Shown piece after piece: positions 1 through 7,991 of a stretch of DNA of 64,000 nt. Source of the DNA: Candidatus Poribacteria bacterium (lineage in GTDB: Bacteria; Poribacteria; WGA-4E; WGA-3G); contig JAPPIG010000054.1 in the NCBI GenBank assembly GCA_028820635.1, positions 62,001 to 126,000 of the forward strand. The letters run 5' to 3'. Within the stretch, counting starts at the first letter, position 1; each line of letters starts with the position of its first letter. The notes below the pieces were generated by a model. The model was not told the origin of the DNA, searched no databases, and saw only the letters and a program-made list of their open reading frames with translations. The position numbers and the translations under genes are program-made.

Positions 1-31
1 AATAACAAATATCAGACCTCTTGTACATAAA

Positions 32-59
32 GACACAGTTTCGAGTCGTAAAGGGTGCA
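32..59 (-). promoter_or_regulatory. ECF-type promoter motif, copy 1
   Basis: Read on the minus strand, TGCACC (54-59) and TGTGTC (32-37) are separated by exactly 16 nt. It points leftward, so its gene lies outside the window. It belongs to the 12-copy family described under findings. The rest of 1-197 holds no convincing gene. Confidence 0.6.
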
Positions 60-197
60 TAAAAGGGAAATTATAGGTTTATTCGTTTGTAATTTGTGGT
101 AGGAAAAGGGATAGATAATGTCAGAAAAAACGAAAGAACCTGTAGACAGGAAGACACGGCACAAGGCGCGTCCTGCCAAGGAAGGGAAGGAGGTTGA

Positions 198-3083
198 TCA
201 TTTTCTAATAGAACTTATTGTAGTATTCTCAACTTCCGGAAACTCTTTTTTAATTGATGTGTGAAATATGCCGCTCTGTTTGGTCGCAATGTAAAGCTTA
301 TCGTGGCTAGCAGATAGAGATATAATTTTATCTGGAATGCTTGAGTACATTTGTTTCCATTTAGCATGAGAATCTAAGCGATAAACACCCATATCGCCCG
401 CACCATAAAAATTGGATCCGTCCATAGTAAATCTATCTATGATGATATTTGTGCCGATATTGTCCGTTAGCATACGCCAATGTTCTCCAGTTTGTGAACT
501 CAAGACACCCTGGTCCGTCGCAACATAAACTGTAGTCCCTACAAACATTATATCCTTGATATGGACAAAACTGGACGGAAGATTCGGCGTAACATCTCGC
601 CAGCTGTTTCCGCCATCAAGTGATTGAAATAACCTGCCATCCCGTTTACCTACGTAGACAGTTTCTGCTGAAGCTGCTAATTTGAATCCTCTGTCCAATT
701 CATCATTATATTCGTCAGTATCTGCTAATCCAGTATCTATTACGTCTATGTTATCAGGAGTCCATTTTAAAAGCCTCCGCATATATTCTATGTAGAAGGT
801 TTTGCCACTGACAGCAAAACCACCGGACTCCAGGTGAACTTCTTCAGTATCTGATAGGTTTGTGTCTGTCGCATCTTCAACACTTGTCCATAGTTTGGGT
901 GAAGGTATCCTATGAACCAGTGAGAATACACCATTGTCAGGATGTGAACGGAAAATGTGTAGTTCCTTTCCTTGAGGTGTAATTGCATAAAGCACGTTGT
1001 TGGCAATTATCAACTTTGAGTTGGTAAAATAATTAATATCTTCGTCTTCATTGATCATTGGTGTTGGAGTGAAGTTAATTTCTTCCCAGGAGTTCCCATT
1101 ATCAACAGATTTGTAGAAGCCACTGCCAGTATACACATAGAGCCTGTTATTAAAAGCAACCAAATCTTGCACTTTGGTTCCTACTATTCCACTCGTAAAT
1201 AGATGCCACGAGTCACCACCATCAGTTGTGCGAATAATACCTGATGGTCCTATCTTGTAAAAGGTATTCTCATTCACTGCTAAAACAGCAGCATTAATTG
1301 ATGGAAGTAAGTTTATGTCAAATCCGAGGTTTGTCCAAGTTTGACCGCCGTCTCTTGATCGGAATGCCGGAATCCCTAATACTAAAAGTGTTTTACCAGC
1401 AGCGGAAATCTTTGTAGAACCTTCAAAAGATTGTTTCTTGATAAAAGATTTATCTTTAGGTGTTATTTCGCGCCACGTAGCTCCTAAATCTGCTGTGTGG
1501 AAAATCTTTCGATACTTTTTGTTCGGTGTGTTTGATTCCAGACTAAGAAAATCTGGACCTGTTACAACGTAGAGATTGTTTTCAAAAACTGCCATTGAGT
1601 GAACAGCTTTTAATGGATCCAATGGCAATCGATTCAAAACCTCTATATTCAAGTGATAGAGACCTCGGTTTGTTCCAATAAAAACTGAGTCTCCAACTGC
1701 ATCAACTGCAGTGATTCTTTTTTCTGTTAATCCATTATTCAGAGGTATCCACTTTCTACCAGCATCAGTAGATCTAAAAACCCCTTCATCTTTCAAGGCA
1801 AGGTACATTATAGAGTTTTCTTGTGTATTACCTCTTATTATCAACCCAACAGCATCTCCGTTGGGTCGTGAGCAGAACCGATTCCATGTTTCACCACCAT
1901 CGGTTGAAGCAGATATGTCATTTGTATTCACAGAATAGAGGACACCTTGATGTTCAGTTATTGGTGACAGGAACGTGCTGATAGGAACACTCGCGTTGAT
2001 ATTCATCCATGTTGTTTTATCTTCCGTTAGTCTGTAAATACTTGTGGATGAAACTGCGTGGATGTTATTTTCTGAAGTGGCAAAGATATTAAATTGAGGT
2101 GATGCTTGTGGTCCATTTGCCTGTGTCCAGCGAATAACTGAGGAATTAAGAGAGTTTTCTTGAGCATTGGCAGCTAAGTCTGTATCAGAAACCGTGGCAC
2201 TAACGCCTACACTTCTACTATTGGTCACGCCTCTCACAAAGTTGTTTCGCCCAGCTGGGTTAGAAATAATATCAATGTGTATTGGTGATTCAACGATTTC
2301 AATCGTCGGTTCAGAGAGTGCATCAAAATTATACGGCATCTGAAAGTGCGCAATATATTGGTGCATTGTCCCCAATAGTAACAGAACCAGCACCGCAGCT
2401 GTACCGAAAGCTGCCCACGGCAGCAATGGTTTTGCTACCGGTGGTGATGGCTTGATGTCAGATACTTGTCTCATGATGCTTTCAGTTAAATCCGTAGATA
2501 ATTGTAAACTTCCAAGATTTTCGTTAATTAAGAGTTCGTCTTCAACTTTTAAACGGTTTCGTGCTCGGCGAAGCCTACTTTTAATTGTGTTCACTGATAC
2601 GCCTAAAAATCTACTTATCTCTTGTGCTGTCATTTCACCGAGGTAGAAGAGGGTCAACACTGTGCGTTCACTCTCCGGTAATCTTGCCAGCAACTTTTTA
2701 ACAATTGCACGATTATGTGCGGTGAATTCTGTTTCACGTCGTTTTGAATTATAATGTATATAATAAGCCTTTTCTATTTCTTCCACTGGTGTGTCCTCTA
2801 TGGATTGAAATGGTGTTTTGCTTCTTAGAATCCAATTGATGCAAAGCCGATCCGTGATAGTATATATCCAACCATCGAATTGTTTGTGATTTTTAAGTGT
2901 AGATAGATTTTTGTATACTTTGAGGAAGGTCTCTTGGGTAATATCTTCAGCAATGTGATAGTCCCCTATCTTCCGCCAAGCAAGCGCGTGAATTTTCCTT
3001 TGGTACTTTTGTACCAAAAGACTAAATGCTTCTTCTTCACCATCCAAAATTTTTTGAATTATTTCACTATTGTTTTCTTCCAT
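198..3083 (-). CDS. Membrane-anchored ECF sigma factor fused to a BNR/sortilin-like beta-propeller
   Basis: This 961-residue protein has a sigma-70 region 2 at about residues 20-87 (DITQETFLKVYKNL, then FDGWIYTI) and a region 4 helix-turn-helix at about 131-180 (MTAQEISRFLGVSVNTIKSR). A linker leads to one hydrophobic helix at about 221-240. The large remainder carries repeated BNR Asp-box-like motifs (TDGGDSW, VDNGNSW, LDGGNSW, RDGGQTW). The inferred topology is a cytoplasmic sigma domain, a single membrane pass and an exported propeller sensor. ECF factors normally run near 200 residues, so the fusion is unusual. No separate anti-sigma gene is visible nearby. The start codon follows GGAG, which was kept when an IS inserted just upstream. 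Autoregulation is suggested by the promoter motif at 4299-4326, now over 1 kb away. The ligand is unknown. Confidence 0.85.
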   Translation of the reverse strand: MEENNSEIIQKILDGEEEAFSLLVQKYQRKIHALAWRKIGDYHIAEDITQETFLKVYKNLSTLKNHKQFDGWIYTITDRLCINWILRSKTPFQSIEDTPVEEIEKAYYIHYNSKRRETEFTAHNRAIVKKLLARLPESERTVLTLFYLGEMTAQEISRFLGVSVNTIKSRLRRARNRLKVEDELLINENLGSLQLSTDLTESIMRQVSDIKPSPPVAKPLLPWAAFGTAAVLVLLLLGTMHQYIAHFQMPYNFDALSEPTIEIVESPIHIDIISNPAGRNNFVRGVTNSRSVGVSATVSDTDLAANAQENSLNSSVIRWTQANGPQASPQFNIFATSENNIHAVSSTSIYRLTEDKTTWMNINASVPISTFLSPITEHQGVLYSVNTNDISASTDGGETWNRFCSRPNGDAVGLIIRGNTQENSIMYLALKDEGVFRSTDAGRKWIPLNNGLTEKRITAVDAVGDSVFIGTNRGLYHLNIEVLNRLPLDPLKAVHSMAVFENNLYVVTGPDFLSLESNTPNKKYRKIFHTADLGATWREITPKDKSFIKKQSFEGSTKISAAGKTLLVLGIPAFRSRDGGQTWTNLGFDINLLPSINAAVLAVNENTFYKIGPSGIIRTTDGGDSWHLFTSGIVGTKVQDLVAFNNRLYVYTGSGFYKSVDNGNSWEEINFTPTPMINEDEDINYFTNSKLIIANNVLYAITPQGKELHIFRSHPDNGVFSLVHRIPSPKLWTSVEDATDTNLSDTEEVHLESGGFAVSGKTFYIEYMRRLLKWTPDNIDVIDTGLADTDEYNDELDRGFKLAASAETVYVGKRDGRLFQSLDGGNSWRDVTPNLPSSFVHIKDIMFVGTTVYVATDQGVLSSQTGEHWRMLTDNIGTNIIIDRFTMDGSNFYGAGDMGVYRLDSHAKWKQMYSSIPDKIISLSASHDKLYIATKQSGIFHTSIKKEFPEVENTTISSIRK

Positions 3084-3093
3084 TAAATAACTC

Positions 3094-4183
3094 CAGGACT
3101 TACGCAGTCTTGAAGATTATTGAAGGATTTGAGAGTTGATGTCGTAAATAATCATCCAATAAGCTATCTTTGAGTTCATAAATTGTTCTATCAACTGCAC
3201 GGGCAGCACGCTTCAAACAGACCCATACTTGAAAACAACACGCAATATGATTTCTTTGAGCACGCAACGCACGACATTGACATTTGCCAATACCGGTCAC
3301 TTGTTTGATCTCACGATGAAGTTCTTCAATCTTCCAGCGCACGCGATATGTTTGCTCTGTCGCATCCGTATCCGATTGAGATAAATCGTTTGTCGCAATA
3401 TATTCCGTGCGCCCGTTAGAGGAGGCTATCCGGAACAACTTCACTTGGTGCCCTTTGGGAAACTTATTGATGTGCACGCGTTTCCCTCGGCGTGTTTCTG
3501 TCTCGGTCCAAGATAAATCTTTGACTTGTTGGTGCGGTTTGATACCATCTGTATCATTCACAAGACGATTGCGTTTCAGGGGCACATAGTAAATCTTGGA
3601 AAGTTGTTCAATCGCTTTCATGACTTTCATTGACGCATACCAAGCATCCATCAGCACTGTCCGAAACCGGAGCTGTTTTTTCAAGACGGCATTTTGCAAC
3701 ATTTCCAGTAAATGGTCTATCTTGGTTTTACCATCATGATCTTTGTCAAAAAGACGATAATCAATGATCCAATACGCTTGTGTCTTTGGATTGACATAAA
3801 GACACGTGACAATACCGATGCCTACAACTACTTTCTTATCGCTACCACTCCATTGAGAACGAAGCGCTTCAATCTCTTTGGCATATGGTTTAGAAAGCAC
3901 AACATCATCAAAGACGATGTATCCATCAGCATCATACTCAATGTCATCTTTTACGGATTTCCAGAGTTCACTTGAAGAAATGTTTTCATTTCTCAAAAAA
4001 CGATTGAGTTGATCGTGGCTCCAAGTGTCTGTATGATCGGCAAAATAGGTTTGTGTAAAGTTGGTGAAACTTGCTATCAAAAATTGACAATAATCAGAAT
4101 ATAAGTTATGCTTCTTTTGAGAAAGTGTAAATGTATTCATAATAGAAGAGTATACACCATTTTATAAAAATGCGTAAGTCCTG
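3094..4183 (-). mobile_element. Complete IS with DDE transposase, 13-bp terminal inverted repeats and a target duplication
   Basis: The left end reads CAGGACTTACGCA (3094-3106) and the right end TGCGTAAGTCCTG (4171-4183), a perfect 13-bp inverted repeat. TAACTC flanks both sides (3088-3093 and 4184-4189) as a target-site duplication. The single transposase gene is intact and its stop codon lies inside the left repeat. The intact ends and duplication suggest a recent insertion. The element sits between the sigma gene and its likely promoter. Confidence 0.93.
3100..4140 (-). CDS. DDE transposase, IS4/IS701-like
   Basis: The 346-residue product fills the IS. Candidate catalytic residues lie in VFDDVVLSK (about residue 77), VLMDAWYAS (about 164) and the E-containing EELHREIKQ (about 274), with a YRVRWKIEELHRE block typical of IS4-superfamily transposases. 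Length and layout match IS701/IS4-type enzymes; exact family needs a profile search. The gene is co-directional with the sigma gene 17 bp downstream, so read-through from the IS could now drive that gene. The reading frame is uninterrupted. Confidence 0.88.
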   Translation of the reverse strand: MNTFTLSQKKHNLYSDYCQFLIASFTNFTQTYFADHTDTWSHDQLNRFLRNENISSSELWKSVKDDIEYDADGYIVFDDVVLSKPYAKEIEALRSQWSGSDKKVVVGIGIVTCLYVNPKTQAYWIIDYRLFDKDHDGKTKIDHLLEMLQNAVLKKQLRFRTVLMDAWYASMKVMKAIEQLSKIYYVPLKRNRLVNDTDGIKPHQQVKDLSWTETETRRGKRVHINKFPKGHQVKLFRIASSNGRTEYIATNDLSQSDTDATEQTYRVRWKIEELHREIKQVTGIGKCQCRALRAQRNHIACCFQVWVCLKRAARAVDRTIYELKDSLLDDYLRHQLSNPSIIFKTA

Positions 4184-4298
4184 TAACTCCATAGTTGATC
4201 TAATATATGTAAGTAACTCGTGAAAAACTTGTCTACATACAACAGTCGATTTTTTTCACAACATTTAAACAGATACAGGATTCACTCTTTAACATTAA

Positions 4299-4326
4299 GA
4301 CACAGTCTTTGGGACAAAAGGGTGCA
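4299..4326 (-). promoter_or_regulatory. ECF-type promoter motif, copy 2, facing the sigma-factor gene
   Basis: Minus-strand TGCACC (4321-4326), 16 nt, TGTGTC (4299-4304). Without the IS the motif would lie about 120 bp upstream of the sigma-factor start, so the sigma factor may control its own gene. The rest of 4190-5061 holds a MITE-like element (4494-4645), copy 3 of the motif and no supported gene. Confidence 0.6.
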
Positions 4327-4493
4327 AAAAATAAAAAAGTGCACAAAAACATCAAAAAATTATTTCAGGGGACAATATAATAGAATAATACAACAATTTC
4401 GCTTATCGGACAAGTCCCAAGGTATTTTCGCAGGGTTATTTAGTTTTCGGTTTTTTTGTGTATTTTATTACAAATATTAATATTTATAGTCGC

Positions 4494-4645
4494 ATTGTAG
4501 GTCGGATAGAGCGAAGCGAAACCCGATAATCTCAGTGTGGCAGTGCGATCCTGTCGGGTTTGTAAACTCAACCCGCTGAATCATGTAGAATGCCAAAAAG
4601 CGCATTCTACCAAAGGCATTCATAGCGTTGACTTGGACCTACAAT
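4494..4645. repeat. MITE-like element with 10-bp terminal inverted repeats
   Basis: ATTGTAGGTC at 4494-4503 is mirrored by GACCTACAAT at 4636-4645. The 152-bp interior has no reading frame and contains a partial palindrome (AACCCGA/TCGGGTT type). A target duplication is not obvious. It could be a non-autonomous element or a structured intergenic repeat. Confidence 0.45.
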
Positions 4646-4869
4646 ATAAACTCTCAGTAAAATCTATTGACCGATAATTCTTAAAACTAAATAACCCTAT
4701 ATTTTCGTGTATAAAGTTTGTCACCATACCAATACAGAATACTAAACACAAAATCTGCCACACCGATTCAGTGTTGATTTAGATCTGCATAAATGCTGAT
4801 TACGCCTGGATTCTCACGGTAAATATCGTCATTGTAATTTTTGAAGACATTACCGCCTATAGAATCTTT

Positions 4870-4897
4870 TGCACCCTTTTCACCTATTCACTGTGTC
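4870..4897 (+). promoter_or_regulatory. ECF-type promoter motif, copy 3
   Basis: TGCACC (4870-4875), 16 nt, TGTGTC (4892-4897). It lies about 165 bp upstream of the small secreted peptide gene at 5062 and points toward it. Confidence 0.6.
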
Positions 4898-5061
4898 ATG
4901 AATTGTGGAAGTTGAATTAACTGATAGGCAAAGCACGAAACTTTGACAATCTTAATAAGAACCTTCCATTTCTATAATCATTTTATAAAGAATGTTTCAC
5001 AGCTTAGTTGAAACTCAATAAAGCTGGATGAAATAATTGGCAAGAAAGGAGGTGATCTCTA

Positions 5062-5307
5062 ATGTATAAAAGGCTACGCGAGAGATTTCTAGAATTCATC
5101 AACTCAGAAGAAGGAAAAGTAGGAGTCAAAACTTCGTTGTCACTCGGTTTGGTTGGCGGAGGTATATTGCTGATGCAAACGATGTTTCCTGCTGCTGCTG
5201 AGGTACATTTTGAGTGTTTCAGTGATGATGAATGCGCAAACGACGAATACTGCAAATTTTGGATGGATAATCAAGGTGAATATCACTCTGAATGCGTTGA
5301 TGACTAA
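5062..5307 (+). CDS. Small membrane-leader peptide with a Cys-containing acidic tail
   Basis: The start at 5062 follows a strong AAAGGAGGTGAT site. The 81-residue product has a basic N-terminus, EEGK, then a hydrophobic stretch with GLVGGGILL, then a short tail with four cysteines and many acidic residues. The leader loosely resembles class III (Flp-type) prepilins, where cleavage follows a Gly after two acidic residues. An A24 prepilin-type peptidase is encoded at 6638, which fits but does not prove processing. The GGG-containing helix recalls the peptides at 15964, 20452 and 28401. A strong hairpin follows at 5329, likely limiting read-through into the propeller gene. Function unknown. Confidence 0.75.
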   Translation: MYKRLRERFLEFINSEEGKVGVKTSLSLGLVGGGILLMQTMFPAAAEVHFECFSDDECANDEYCKFWMDNQGEYHSECVDD

Positions 5308-5328
5308 CACGTGATCAAGGTCACTTGC

Positions 5329-5361
5329 TTTGGTTCCGCTGTCTCTAACAGCGGAACCAAA
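5329..5361 (+). terminator. Perfect 13-bp hairpin after the peptide gene
   Basis: TTTGGTTCCGCTG (5329-5341) pairs perfectly with CAGCGGAACCAAA (5349-5361) around a 7-nt loop. An AT-rich tract follows rather than a clean T-run. It probably acts as a terminator or partial terminator, giving more peptide transcript than downstream propeller transcript. Confidence 0.6.
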
Positions 5362-5460
5362 TATTATTACGCGAAATAAAATGTGAAATTTGTTTATCAT
5401 CAGTGATATATACAACGTTATTAAAAATAGATATGGAATGAATATTTTGGGAAACTATTT

Positions 5461-5545
5461 CTGTAGGAGTAATCCACAAATCACAACGAAATACATGAAG
5501 AATCGGGAATCGGAGTTTATTCTTACAACTCAAATTATCAGATCA
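5461..5545. repeat. Dispersed palindromic repeat, copy A
   Basis: A degenerate copy of the CTGTAGGAGCGATCTCCGAA / AATCGGAGTTCCCTCCTACA family, with arms at 5461-5485 and 5511-5538, followed by the family's usual tail ending near CTACTATAA (about 5566-5574). It lies between the peptide gene and the propeller gene and argues against translating this stretch. Confidence 0.6.
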
Positions 5546-5584
5546 ATTTGCAGAATCTACTATAAAAAGGGAAACTTTTTAGCA

Positions 5585-6589
5585 ATGAAACGAGCATTTG
5601 TTTATGTTATGTTAGGAGCTCTGTTTTTCAGCAACAGTATTCTATTGGTTAATAACGTACGAGCGGCAAGAGCGTCTGTTATATCTTTTCTTTCTAACAA
5701 GAAAGGGGGTTATGACATCTTCATCATAGGGACAGATGGGAAAGTTCTCGAGCGCCTGGCAACGGATGCAATGAGAAAAAGTTCATTGACATGCGCTCCG
5801 ATAGGTTCTCTTTTTGCTTTTCAATCTAACGAATATGGAAATCCGGATATATTTAAAATGGATATTAGAGACAAAAATCCTATCCGGTTGACACGTCACC
5901 CTGAGCGCGATATACGTCCTGCTTGGTCGCCCAACGGAAAATGGATTGCCTTTGTCTCTGATCGCGAAGGTGCCCAAGATATTTATAGAATGGATGTTGA
6001 CGGTTCCAACTTAATTAAATTGACTAACCAAGGACACAACGGGATACCTGCTTGGTCTCCAGATAGCCAGTTGATCGCTTTTGATTCCAATAGGGGAGGA
6101 AATCGTTCTATCTATGTGATAGATGCTAACGGCAGGGGATTAAAACAAGTAACAGACGATCTACCGCTGTGGGGTGGTTGTACGTGGTCGCCAGATGGGA
6201 AACAGATTGCCTATGCTGCAGGAGTTCTTGACAAAGAAGGTGTTGATATTTTCACAATCGATGTTGATGAAAAAAATGTAAATAAATTAACTAACATGGG
6301 TATGGGATTCCGTTCTGGTAATCCAGCATGGTCTCCTGACGGTAACTGGATTGCCTATTCAGTTTTGCAGGTTGATGAATGGCCAAATCCTGCGAACGGA
6401 TTACAAATTATTTTTAGCGACAGCACCATTTATCTTATAGATATCCAAGGTGGTATTGTAGAACCTCTTAAAAAGACGGAAGGTCTTTCAAGCGATCATG
6501 TGCCAGTCTGGACAGCAGAAGATTTTTTTTCAGTTTCCCCAGATGCGAGTAAACAGACAGTAACTTGGGGAGAAATTAAACAACCTTAA
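5585..6589 (+). CDS. Secreted TolB-like beta-propeller protein
   Basis: The start at 5585 is chosen because the upstream frame runs through a dispersed repeat, and residues 1-27 form a signal peptide ending near VRA. The 334-residue protein contains about six TolB/PD40-type repeats (AWSPNGKWIAFVSDREG, AWSPDSQLIAFDSNRGG, TWSPDGKQIAYAAG, AWSPDGNWIAYS). It ends in TVTWGEIKQP, a tail similar to those of the proteins at 53028 and 55893. It is a likely extracytoplasmic binding or scaffold protein. It follows the small peptide gene, repeating the peptide-plus-propeller arrangement seen at 15964 and 20452. Confidence 0.85.
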   Translation: MKRAFVYVMLGALFFSNSILLVNNVRAARASVISFLSNKKGGYDIFIIGTDGKVLERLATDAMRKSSLTCAPIGSLFAFQSNEYGNPDIFKMDIRDKNPIRLTRHPERDIRPAWSPNGKWIAFVSDREGAQDIYRMDVDGSNLIKLTNQGHNGIPAWSPDSQLIAFDSNRGGNRSIYVIDANGRGLKQVTDDLPLWGGCTWSPDGKQIAYAAGVLDKEGVDIFTIDVDEKNVNKLTNMGMGFRSGNPAWSPDGNWIAYSVLQVDEWPNPANGLQIIFSDSTIYLIDIQGGIVEPLKKTEGLSSDHVPVWTAEDFFSVSPDASKQTVTWGEIKQP

Positions 6590-6637
6590 AATCGTAGGTC
6601 TGTGTCTTTTTAACTTCAAAACTAACAACAATATTAT

Positions 6638-7774
6638 ATGATGTCTTACTACGAATACTTACTCATTTTTTTAGCTCTTATCTTCTGTGGATATGCATGT
6701 TACACAGACTTAAAGATACAGAAGATCCGCAACATTTGTTCCTTCGGACTTCTTTATGCAGGAGTGCTCAGCCAACTTATGGCATGGTACCTTGGCAAAA
6801 CGACACCTCTTTACATATTAGGACTGTTTTTTGGAAGCGGACTTGCTGCCGTTGCGTTTTATTGGTTTGGTATTTTCTCGCCAGGAGATTCCAAGCTGTT
6901 CTGGGGACTCTGTTTGATTTTCCCACCGTCACTTTTTAGATTATTGAGTGGCACTTTGAGTTTTCCACCGTTAATACTTGCATTTAATATTGTCATCCCT
7001 TACACAATAGGAGTTCTCGGTTATCTGCTTTTTAAATTTCTCTTGAGACGAGATAAATTAGAGATTCTTCGTAATAGCCTTATACCAAACCTGCAAAAAG
7101 AAATACTGATAAGCAAGACCTTCAACTTATTCTTATTGATAGGTATGGGATCCACTATTACTTACATCTCCAAATTGTTTGCGTGGGAAATCAGTAGATT
7201 TTTGCAGTTTAGTTTAATCTTGACGGCATATATATTGGCACAAAAATTGCTGTCCTGTTTGCCCAAGAAACCGATCTACTACACGATCATTGGGTTCGCT
7301 TGTATATGGATTTCACTAAAAGTAAGCATATCTATATCTGGGTTTATTTACGGTTTTGCTATCTTCTTAGGCTTATATTTTGTCATTTTCGTCATTGCCA
7401 AACAATTGGTTCTTGCATTAGCGATGATATTGGACCGTAATATTGATGTCGCAAACCTTAAGGTCGGTATGATTCCCGCAGAACAAATTGTTCAGACAAA
7501 ACATCAAGATGGCGTTGTCTATTACGAAAAACACCAAGCTACATTTTCAAGTGGGATAAGTGATAACATTATTATTTCTCCGAGTGCGAGAGGTCTTAGC
7601 AAAGAAAAAATAGCAGAATTAAAAAATCTTTCGGATCAGGGAGCGTTCGCAAAATTTGAAAATAAAATCAAAATCCAGCCCGACATCTGCTTTGCCCCAG
7701 TTATTTCTATTGGTGCACTCCTAACTATTCTTTGCCAAGGTCCATTTTATCTCAAATTGATACAAATATTCTAA
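6638..7774 (+). CDS. A24-family prepilin-type aspartic peptidase, membrane protein
   Basis: The 378-residue polytopic protein carries the two expected aspartates: YTDLKIQKIRN after the first helix (about residues 22-32) and SPGDSKLFWG (about 82-91). Its C-terminus (FAPVISIGALLTIL) is typical of the family. A soluble insert lies at about residues 275-350. A24 enzymes cleave prepilin-type leaders at the cytoplasmic membrane face. No pilin motor genes are nearby, so its substrate here may be the small leader-bearing peptides of the locus. No clear ribosome-binding site is visible; the ATG at 6641 is an alternative start. Confidence 0.8.
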   Translation: MMSYYEYLLIFLALIFCGYACYTDLKIQKIRNICSFGLLYAGVLSQLMAWYLGKTTPLYILGLFFGSGLAAVAFYWFGIFSPGDSKLFWGLCLIFPPSLFRLLSGTLSFPPLILAFNIVIPYTIGVLGYLLFKFLLRRDKLEILRNSLIPNLQKEILISKTFNLFLLIGMGSTITYISKLFAWEISRFLQFSLILTAYILAQKLLSCLPKKPIYYTIIGFACIWISLKVSISISGFIYGFAIFLGLYFVIFVIAKQLVLALAMILDRNIDVANLKVGMIPAEQIVQTKHQDGVVYYEKHQATFSSGISDNIIISPSARGLSKEKIAELKNLSDQGAFAKFENKIKIQPDICFAPVISIGALLTILCQGPFYLKLIQIF

Positions 7775-7830
7775 GTTATGTATCTGGCAAACAAACTGAA
7801 TACCTATTGGTGTGTGATAATATCTTACAT

Positions 7831-7893
7831 TCTGTAGGAGGAAACTCCGATTCCCGACTACGAGTGACTTTGGTCGCGATTCGGAGATCGTTC
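7831..7893. repeat. Dispersed palindromic repeat, copy B
   Basis: TGTAGGAGGAAACTCCGATT and, after a short spacer, CGCGATTCGGAGATCG form an inverted-orientation variant of the dispersed repeat family. It fills most of the gap between the A24 peptidase and the cytochrome fusion. Confidence 0.6.
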
Positions 7894-7991
7894 CCGACGA
7901 ATACCACACGTGTATTCGTCGTTGATTCCCAGGTAAGGTGTATAATTATTTCAATAATTCACCATAACATCATAAATGAAAGGAGGAACCA

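Noticed and set aside
118..264. A 48-codon frame (MSEKTKEPVDRKTRHKARPA) after AGGAAAAGGG
   Set aside because: It runs into the 3' end of the sigma gene on the other strand, has no recognisable domain, and may be only the remnant of a lost gene.
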